A DNA stretch of 5,920 nucleotides from the NCBI GenBank assembly GCA_015067385.1, contig SVMP01000130.1, positions 1 through 5,920 on the forward strand, read 5' to 3'. The DNA is from Oscillospiraceae bacterium. Lineage in GTDB: Bacteria > Bacillota > Clostridia > Oscillospirales > UBA644. This document shows, in pieces, positions 1 to 4,116 of the stretch. The notes beneath the pieces are model-generated. The model was not told the DNA's origin. It saw only the letters and a program-made list of their open reading frames with translations, and did no database searches. The first letter of the stretch is position 1, and every line of letters starts with the position of its first letter. The translations under genes and the position numbers were made by a program.

Positions 1-1803
1 ATCTTTAAGAATAGATGTATCGATCTCATCCCAACGAGCATTATACATAGTCTGTCTGCCACCGAAAGAGTTACTTGTATCGATAGCATTTATTCCGTCA
101 CGCATCTGTGTCCATGCCATACCGATGATCGATACTGCGGCATAGGGAAGATCATGGAAATAGTTGTATTCGACCGTATTGTTGTTACTGCCGAACATCT
201 GTACAGCGCAGGAATGCATATATTCAAGACCTACGTTGTGGATATGGTTCTTTGCGATATAGTTGTTTTTATTGAGGTCTGTCGTACCGGGACCGTAACC
301 TACAAGGTAAATACCGCCGGAGGATGCTTGACCGATCTCGTTGCCGATTATGGAGTTGTTCTGCGCATAATGGTCAAGAACGATACCCTGTGCGCCGGAA
401 TAACCGATAACGCAGTTTTCTACAGTACAGTTCTCAACACCCTGCATATAGATCATAGCATCGGGGCTTTCTGCGTTTCTTGTTATCCATTCGGGATCGA
501 GTTTCGTTTCGGGAATACGGTCGGAATAAAGGAAGTTTATTCCTCGAAGAGTTACGTATTCGACCTGTTCAGCCCACGCATCTTCCTCTTCATCGCCCTG
601 GAAACGAACGAGTTCGTAAAGTTTAGGAGCAAACATTGATGCGGCATTGGGATCAACGCCTTCAGCGGGCCAATAATAAACTTTGCCGTTTACGGAGTCA
701 ACACACCATTCACCCGCTACATCAAGATATTTGGGCGTATTCATAAGATTATACTGACCGCCCCAGCTGTTAAAATCCGCATAGAATTCTGTCATAAGAG
801 ACTGAATATATGCGATCTTCTTTTCGGAATCAATATCTGCAAGTTCTGCGTTAACGTTCCACCAAACCGCAGTTATAAGACGTACTTCGGCATCTGTCCA
901 ACCGTCAAGACCTGTGAGAACATCGTTGTCAAACTTTGCTTTAAGACCGTTTTCACCGTAATCACGGCTTGTTGCCTTAGCCTTGAGCCAATCGCTTTCC
1001 CATTCGTCAGACTCGATCATACGGGCATTTTGTTGGCTTACACCGTCAGCATAAAGATAATGAAATCTCCAACCTGCAGGTACATCTGCAACATAAACAT
1101 TTTCCTTTGCCTCATCGGACATACCGAAAATATCTTCGCTCTTTTCAGCATCGGAAAGCTTTTTCCAACCGGTGATATATTCTTTCGATACAACTTCAAC
1201 TTCTTCTCCCGGATATGCCGCGTAAATGATAGGCTTGTCTTCGGTACCCGAATCTTCGGGAGTGAGAGTGAATGTTTCATTAAGGGCATATTCGCCGCCT
1301 TTAATATAAACCGTAATACCGTTTTCGGGAAGCTCGTTCAAGCCGCGAATGGTATCTCTGGCTTTTTCAATGGTACGGAACGGATTGGATTCTGAGCCAT
1401 CCCCTGTTTCGTCATTACCGTCTGTTGAAACAAAATAAAAATTTGAAAATTCAACGGTACATGTTGCTTTAATATCGGGAGCTGTTTGAGAAGAAACTGT
1501 AATAACTGCGGTTCCGTAATCTTTTACGGTTACGTTTCCTTTTTCATCAACAGTTGCAACATTTTCATTGTCACTGCTCCAAATCAAAGCAGAAGAAGCA
1601 TTTTCGGGAAAAACAGTAGCGTTCAGCTTAACAGTATCTGCAGCGCTGACAGCAATGAATGCCTTATCAAGCGAGATATCGGTCATTTCGATGTTTGAAC
1701 AGCCAAACAAAGAAATAACAGATGTACACATAATAAGTACACTCAAAACTATCGCAACATAACGCTTAAGCAAAGAACGCTGTGTGTTGTTTTGATTTTT
1801 CAT
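1..1803 (-). CDS. Secreted lipoprotein with Big_2 domain and right-handed beta-helix (3' partial)
   Basis: Reading the minus strand from the ATG at 1803 gives 601 codons with no stop, so the C-terminus lies beyond position 1. The start has AAAGGA at 1815-1820, 11 nt upstream. Residues 1-35 form a lipoprotein signal: basic N-terminus, hydrophobic core, then Leu-Phe-Gly-Cys with Cys35 as lipidation site (Phe at -2 is unusual). Residues about 42-117 match a bacterial Ig-like Big_2 domain (Ile-Trp-Ser-Ser-Asp, then Val-Ala-Thr-Val-Asp). From about residue 123 comes the entry typical of beta-helix carbohydrate enzymes (Phe-Val-Ser-Thr-Asp-Gly-Asn-Asp, then Asn-Pro-Phe-Arg-Thr-Ile). Residues about 415-560 show Asn-rich rungs such as NCTVENCVIGYSGAQGI. 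The order resembles GH141-like and related beta-helix glycoside hydrolases or lyases, but I cannot fix the family or catalytic residues. Expected at the outer membrane face, acting on polysaccharide (inference). The neighbouring genes do not reveal a substrate. Confidence 0.88.
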   Translation of the reverse strand, partial: MKNQNNTQRSLLKRYVAIVLSVLIMCTSVISLFGCSNIEMTDISLDKAFIAVSAADTVKLNATVFPENASSALIWSSDNENVATVDEKGNVTVKDYGTAVITVSSQTAPDIKATCTVEFSNFYFVSTDGNDETGDGSESNPFRTIEKARDTIRGLNELPENGITVYIKGGEYALNETFTLTPEDSGTEDKPIIYAAYPGEEVEVVSKEYITGWKKLSDAEKSEDIFGMSDEAKENVYVADVPAGWRFHYLYADGVSQQNARMIESDEWESDWLKAKATSRDYGENGLKAKFDNDVLTGLDGWTDAEVRLITAVWWNVNAELADIDSEKKIAYIQSLMTEFYADFNSWGGQYNLMNTPKYLDVAGEWCVDSVNGKVYYWPAEGVDPNAASMFAPKLYELVRFQGDEEEDAWAEQVEYVTLRGINFLYSDRIPETKLDPEWITRNAESPDAMIYMQGVENCTVENCVIGYSGAQGIVLDHYAQNNSIIGNEIGQASSGGIYLVGYGPGTTDLNKNNYIAKNHIHNVGLEYMHSCAVQMFGSNNNTVEYNYFHDLPYAAVSIIGMAWTQMRDGINAIDTSNSFGGRQTMYNARWDEIDTSILKD

Positions 1804-1830
1804 TTATCTTTTAGTCCTTTCATAAATTTC

Positions 1831-1849
1831 GGTAAAATCAAAATTTACC
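1831..1849 (-). promoter_or_regulatory. Leader inverted repeat of the lipoprotein gene
   Basis: Six-base arms GGTAAA (1831-1836) and TTTACC (1844-1849) surround a 7-base loop. They lie between the predicted transcription start (about 1861) and the ribosome site (1815-1820). The repeat could be an operator just downstream of the promoter or a short RNA hairpin in the leader. The arms are short and AT-rich, so chance is possible. Confidence 0.35.
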
Positions 1850-1867
1850 AAACAATTATTTATCGTG

Positions 1868-1896
1868 ATTATAACATACAAACATTCAAAAGTCAA
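1868..1896 (-). promoter_or_regulatory. Sigma-A promoter of the lipoprotein gene (proximal)
   Basis: On the minus strand a -35 box TTGACT (1891-1896) and a -10 box TATAAT (1868-1873) are separated by exactly 17 bases. A TGn extended -10 lies directly before the TATAAT. The start of transcription would fall near 1861, giving a leader of about 58 nt. Confidence 0.85.
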
Positions 1897-1959
1897 GAAG
1901 AGAACAAAACATAAAAACATAAATCAGATCAAGATGCCAACAATATGCTAAAAATTTTT

Positions 1960-1987
1960 ATTTTATTTTTAATACGCTTAATGTCAA
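1960..1987 (-). promoter_or_regulatory. Possible distal promoter of the lipoprotein gene
   Basis: A perfect TTGACA (1982-1987) is followed after 16 bases by TAAAAT (1960-1965) on the minus strand. It sits just downstream of the second terminator behind the tRNA, so it would be insulated from tRNA transcription. The surrounding DNA is very AT-rich, which makes partial matches common. Confidence 0.4.
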
Positions 1988-1999
1988 AAATTATACTAT

Positions 2000-2033
2000 A
2001 AAAAAACAGGAGGACAAAAATTATTCGTCCCCC
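2000..2033 (-). terminator. Second intrinsic terminator downstream of tRNA-Arg
   Basis: On the minus strand GGGGGAC (2027-2033) pairs with GTCCTCC (2009-2015), using one G-U pair. The stem can extend inward by three more pairs. A run of seven T follows after two bases. The equivalent plus-strand hairpin has a mismatch and no T run, so it works for minus-strand transcription. Confidence 0.75.
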
Positions 2034-2065
2034 GTACTTTCTATAAAAAAATATTTATATAAACG

Positions 2066-2091
2066 AAAAAAGCACCTGCATAAGCAAGTAC
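2066..2091 (-). terminator. Intrinsic terminator of tRNA-Arg
   Basis: On the minus strand GTACTTGC (2084-2091) and GCAGGTGC (2072-2079) form an eight-pair stem (two G-U) around a TTAT loop. Six T follow immediately (2066-2071). It begins 7 nt after the tRNA CCA end. Confidence 0.8.
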
Positions 2092-2098
2092 TTTTTTC

Positions 2099-2175
2099 TG
2101 GCGCGCTGTGAGGGACTCGAACCCCCGACCTACTGGTTCGTAGCCAGTCACTCTATCCAGCTGAGCTAACAGCGC
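2099..2175 (-). tRNA. tRNA-Arg (anticodon ACG), CCA encoded
   Basis: The minus strand from 2175 folds as a complete cloverleaf. The acceptor GCGCTGT pairs with ACAGCGC (2103-2109), with discriminator G at 2102 and CCA at 2099-2101. The D arm reads TAGCTCAGCTGGATAGAG. The anticodon stem ACTGG/CCAGT holds the loop CTACGAA, giving anticodon ACG. The T arm contains GGTTCGAGTCC. After A34-to-inosine editing it would read CGU, CGC and CGA arginine codons. It has its own promoter at 2224-2252 and a terminator at 2066-2091, so it is probably a single-gene unit. Confidence 0.98.
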
Positions 2176-2223
2176 ATACAATATTTAATTGTTTGTTCTT
2201 AACTCTCGTTTCGGAACTCATAT

Positions 2224-2252
2224 ATTATATCATACTTTGTCAGAAAAATCAA
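2224..2252 (-). promoter_or_regulatory. Promoter of tRNA-Arg
   Basis: On the minus strand TTGATT (2247-2252), a 17-base spacer and TATAAT (2224-2229), with a TGn extended -10, lie 48 bases before the mature tRNA 5' end. The predicted start near 2217 gives a pre-tRNA leader of about 40 nt, to be removed by RNase P. Confidence 0.75.
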
Positions 2253-2272
2253 GCCCTAAAATTCGTAAATTT

Positions 2273-2288
2273 ATGTAAACTTTTACAT
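2273..2288 (+). promoter_or_regulatory. Palindromic operator candidate upstream of the DUF4830-like gene
   Basis: ATGTAAACTTTTACAT has 7-base arms separated by 2 bases. A further TGTAAAC occurs at 2326-2332, 52 bases on and closer to the gene. The site lies between the tRNA promoter and the plus-strand gene, where a regulator of either could bind. I could not place a convincing sigma-A promoter for the plus-strand gene, only weak -10-like sequences at 2291-2296 and 2315-2320. Confidence 0.4.
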
Positions 2289-2341
2289 TTTATCATATCA
2301 GAAAAAAACGTACATATATTTAAGGTGTAAACAAAAAAACA

Positions 2342-2359
2342 TTCGCTATGCGAAAGGAG
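2342..2359 (+). promoter_or_regulatory. Hairpin abutting the ribosome binding site of the DUF4830-like gene
   Basis: TTCGC (2342-2346) and GCGAA (2350-2354) form a 5-pair stem with a TAT loop. The Shine-Dalgarno sequence AAAGGAG (2353-2359) starts inside the 3' arm and lies 7 bases from the ATG at 2367. The site fixes the start codon. The small stem could modulate ribosome access, though it leaves GGAG free. Confidence 0.6.
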
Positions 2360-2366
2360 AATATTC

Positions 2367-2924
2367 ATGTTTATTTTTTCAACTAAAGTAACGCGCGGAA
2401 AGCTATTGACATTAGCTTTGGTCTGCGCGTGTCTTGCAATCATTTTAATAGTATCTGTCCCCGGCGGAGAAGTTGACACAGCGAAAAAGATCTCGCTCAA
2501 AGCATCAACAAACGAACAGCGTGTTGAATATCTTGAATCTTACGGTTGGACAGTTGAGAAAGAACCCAAGGAAACAGTAGAGATCGTAATACCGACGCAA
2601 TTCGACGACACATACGAAAATTATAATACAATGCAGTTGACACAAGGGTTTGATCTTGTAAGTTTTAAAGGAAAAAAAGCAACAAGATACTCGTACACCG
2701 TAACCAATTATCCTAAATCGCAGGAAGATCCCGTATATGCGACACTGATAGTTGTAGACGACCGTATCGTTGCGGGAGACATTGCTTCAACATCTCTCGG
2801 AGGATTCATGCATTCCCTTGTCATGCCTAAAGATACTGTGCTTGAATTTGAAACAGTAAAGGACGAATTACTTCCCACCGCAACAGAGATCCTTGACGGA
2901 ATCCTTCTTAGCTCAGGAAAATAA
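2367..2924 (+). CDS. DUF4830-like membrane-anchored protein
   Basis: A 185-residue protein started by a strong ribosome site (AAAGGAG, 7 nt spacing). Residues about 12-32 form one hydrophobic segment after a short basic N-terminus, suggesting a signal anchor with the rest outside the cell; no lipobox is seen. The exported part (about 45-155) has the pattern I associate with the DUF4830 family of Clostridia: NEQRVEYLESYGW, then IPTQFDDTYENYN, QGFDL, KGKKATRYSYTVTNYP and a late GDI followed by GGFMH. Length fits a single-domain member. Function is unknown and none is implied by neighbours: it is transcribed away from tRNA-Arg and converges on the small RNA candidate, whose 3' end meets its stop codon. 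I see no plus-strand intrinsic terminator; the hairpin at 2933-2966 lacks a T run in this direction. The family assignment is from memory. Confidence 0.88.
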   Translation: MFIFSTKVTRGKLLTLALVCACLAIILIVSVPGGEVDTAKKISLKASTNEQRVEYLESYGWTVEKEPKETVEIVIPTQFDDTYENYNTMQLTQGFDLVSFKGKKATRYSYTVTNYPKSQEDPVYATLIVVDDRIVAGDIASTSLGGFMHSLVMPKDTVLEFETVKDELLPTATEILDGILLSSGK

Positions 2925-2970
2925 AAAGCATAACGACCGTTTCAGTTCAAGACTGAAAACGGCCGTCAGC
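2923..2970 (-). terminator. Intrinsic terminator of the small RNA candidate
   Basis: On the minus strand the arm at 2952-2966 (ACGGCCGTTTTCAGT) pairs with the arm at 2933-2946 (ACTGAAACGGTCGT), with one bulged T, one G-U pair and a 5-base loop. A GC/GC pair across a small internal loop brings the stem close to TTTTTATTTT at 2918-2927. The T run overlaps the stop codon of the convergent gene, so the two units are packed tail to tail. Confidence 0.75.
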
Positions 2971-3085
2971 ATAACCCAAACACACAACAAACACTAAAGG
3001 AATAAGTGGTGAAAGTAAAGGGAATCAAACCCCAATAATTTGCCGTCAGGCACTTCCGTATAATTCCTAAATGTTTGCCATGCAT
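2966..3085 (-). CDS. Doubtful 39-aa small ORF within the small RNA candidate
   Basis: From the ATG at 3085 an open frame of 39 codons runs to a TGA at 2966-2968, exactly where the terminator stem begins. The product would start MHGKHLGIIRKCLTANYWG and end in a hydrophobic stretch with Cys-Cys and a C-terminal Cys. Against translation: the predicted transcript leader is only about 7 nt. The purine run AAAAAAGG also lies too close to the ATG for normal Shine-Dalgarno spacing. A free-standing structured RNA explains the region as well. I recognise no family. Confidence 0.25.
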   Translation of the reverse strand: MHGKHLGIIRKCLTANYWGLIPFTFTTYSFSVCCVFGLC

Positions 3086-3098
3086 TTCCTTTTTTAGT

Positions 3099-3127
3099 AT
3101 TATATACCATTTTTTTCGATTTGTCAA
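3099..3127 (-). promoter_or_regulatory. Perfect consensus sigma-A promoter for the small RNA candidate
   Basis: On the minus strand TTGACA (3122-3127) and TATAAT (3099-3104) are separated by exactly 17 bases, a full 12/12 match. The DNA directly upstream (3128-3156) is almost pure A/T and could act as an UP element. The start would be in the A run near 3091-3093. Such a promoter suggests strong, constitutive transcription. Confidence 0.88.
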
Positions 3128-3150
3128 TAGGTAAATTTAAATTTTTTTAT

Positions 3151-3181
3151 AAAAATGCGGCGGAAAAAAATTTTCCGCCGC
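3151..3181 (-). terminator. Intrinsic terminator of the thioredoxin-reductase-like gene
   Basis: GCGGCGG (3157-3163) and CCGCCGC (3175-3181), extended by A/T pairs, form an 11-pair stem with a 3-base loop. It begins 5 bases after the stop codon. On the minus strand it is followed by ATTTTTAT. It isolates the upstream operon from the small RNA promoter at 3099-3127. Confidence 0.9.
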
Positions 3182-3186
3182 AAAAC

Positions 3187-4044
3187 TTATTTTTTTATAA
3201 ACTTTATAGCAGACCTTGCGGCAACAGCACCATCACGAACCGCTTTATATATCTGTAAAGTACCGCCCACACAATCCCCCGCAGCAAACAACCCGGGGAC
3301 AGATGTCTCGAGAGACTCATTGACCGTTATTTTACCGTCAGAAATAAAAGCTCCTATCTTTCTTGCTATATCAGTACTGCCCGCAACACCGAGAGCAACA
3401 AAAACACCTTTAACCCTGAGCTCTTCGCCTGATTCAAAAGAAACGGAGGAAACATTTTCCTCGCCATTTATTTCCAACAGTTTATCTTTAATAACCTTAA
3501 ATCGACCCATATCTACCGTGGGTTCAATACCGTTAGTTAAAATAGTAACATCATCCGTAACATTTGCAAGTTCAGATGCTTCCTTTAACGCATATTCGCC
3601 TTCTCCAATAACCGCAACAGGTTTTTTTCTGTAAAAGAATGCGTCACATACGGCACAATAGCTTACTCCCCTGCCTTCAAACTCAGAAAGACCTTTTATA
3701 TTGGGGGCTTTTCTCGAAGTACCTGTAGCTAAAATAAGTGTTTTTGACGAAAAAGACGAATTGGGTGTTACAACGGAAAAATCTTCGAAATATTCAACAG
3801 AAACAACTTGATCGCGGACAATATTAACTCCAAGTGCCATTGCCTGCTTTTCCCCAATAGCATGAAGTTCTGCACCTGAAACAGGTTTTTCCAAACCGTA
3901 AAAATTCTCTATCTTTTCTGCTTTTTCAAGAGCACCCATTCCGGAGGAAATAATAAGAGTGTTAAGCCCTGCACGAGCAGTGTAGAGAGCAGCCGAAACA
4001 CCCGCAGGACCTGAGCCCACGATAATAACATCATAATCAGCCAT
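3187..4044 (-). CDS. Thioredoxin-reductase-like FAD flavoprotein, NADPH motif not recognised
   Basis: A 285-residue, single-chain thioredoxin reductase-type protein, somewhat short for the 305-320 usual in TrxB. Visible in order: FAD dinucleotide fold IIVGSGPAGVSAA (residues 7-19); ATG motif near 107; redox-active disulfide Cys130-Ala-Val-Cys133 followed by Asp; a second nucleotide fold with the altered loop VIGEGEYALKEA (145-156); and the C-terminal FAD motif FAAGDC (253-258) with QIYKAVRDGAVAA. Classical NADPH-dependent TrxB has a GGGDSA-type loop and an HRR element for the 2'-phosphate. Here the matching stretch (about 164-181) has no HRR. That suggests NADH, or reduced ferredoxin as in the clostridial ferredoxin-dependent flavin thioredoxin reductases; this is inference. 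Its role would be to reduce thioredoxin or a similar thiol protein in the cytoplasm. The gene lies 72 nt after clpC and has only a distant AAAGG (13 nt from the ATG). A good terminator follows. Confidence 0.9.
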   Translation of the reverse strand: MADYDVIIVGSGPAGVSAALYTARAGLNTLIISSGMGALEKAEKIENFYGLEKPVSGAELHAIGEKQAMALGVNIVRDQVVSVEYFEDFSVVTPNSSFSSKTLILATGTSRKAPNIKGLSEFEGRGVSYCAVCDAFFYRKKPVAVIGEGEYALKEASELANVTDDVTILTNGIEPTVDMGRFKVIKDKLLEINGEENVSSVSFESGEELRVKGVFVALGVAGSTDIARKIGAFISDGKITVNESLETSVPGLFAAGDCVGGTLQIYKAVRDGAVAARSAIKFIKK

Positions 4045-4073
4045 ATATAACTCAATACCTTTCTTTTCAATTA

Positions 4074-4105
4074 TAGCTTTCGCCGTTTAACAACAACGAA
4101 AGCTA
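4074..4105 (-). repeat. Inverted repeat between clpC and the thioredoxin-reductase-like gene
   Basis: Nine-base arms TAGCTTTCG (4074-4082) and CGAAAGCTA (4097-4105) flank a 14-base loop. No T run follows on the minus strand, so it is not a standard terminator. It may be an mRNA-processing or stabilising hairpin, or a binding site. A TATAAT (4070-4075) overlaps its downstream edge but has no acceptable -35 box, so an internal promoter is only a weak possibility. Confidence 0.5.
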
Positions 4106-4116
4106 CAAAACAGTTA

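Larger units (their letters stand above)
2923..3092 (-). ncRNA. Structured small RNA candidate of about 170 nt
   Basis: A consensus promoter at 3099-3127 and an intrinsic terminator at 2923-2970 bracket about 170 nt with no convincing gene. The predicted 5' end (about 3092) coincides with a 7-base strand AAAGGAA (3086-3092). This can pair perfectly with TTCCTTT (2996-3002), closing a domain of about 97 nt. Inside are TGCC-TGAC-GGCA (3041-3052) and GGGG-TTTGAT-TCCC (3020-3033), plus a possible ATG/CAT or AAATG/CATTT stem near 3073-3087. The layout resembles a riboswitch aptamer. However, no minus-strand gene follows before the terminator, so it looks free-standing. I do not recognise it as tRNA, tmRNA, 6S, SRP or RNase P RNA. 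It might belong to a known orphan class of Firmicutes such as the raiA motif, which I cannot confirm. Transcription is inferred from sequence only. Confidence 0.65.

Noticed and set aside
154..639. 161-codon open frame on the plus strand
   Set aside because: It is antisense to the beta-helix part of the lipoprotein, whose minus-strand frame shows clear domain structure; the plus product resembles no known fold and has no convincing ribosome site.
1030..1395. 121-codon plus frame, with overlapping frames at 1038-1289 (minus) and 1486-1762 (plus)
   Set aside because: All lie inside the lipoprotein gene in other frames; the lipoprotein frame has signal peptide, ribosome site, promoter and recognisable domains.
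2249..2500. 83-codon minus frame over the start of the DUF4830-like gene
   Set aside because: No ribosome site, composition of a non-coding shadow, and it covers the leader and signal anchor region of a well-supported gene.
3007..3089. Possible degenerate tRNA on the minus strand, with a T-arm-like GGGGTTTGATTCCC and a following CCA at 3007-3009
   Set aside because: No D arm or anticodon arm can be formed and the acceptor pairing has mismatches; the element is better explained as part of the longer small RNA candidate.
2996..3092. Known riboswitch (c-di-GMP, THF, SAM, TPP, cobalamin, glycine) or T-box
   Set aside because: The conserved core sequences of these classes as I remember them are absent, and no gene follows on the same strand.
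3155..3634. 159-codon plus frame
   Set aside because: Antisense shadow of the thioredoxin-reductase-like gene; it also starts in the terminator hairpin.
4070..4098. Promoter directly before the thioredoxin-reductase-like gene
   Set aside because: TATAAT is present at 4070-4075 but no -35 box matches well at 16-18 bases, so it was kept only as a remark.
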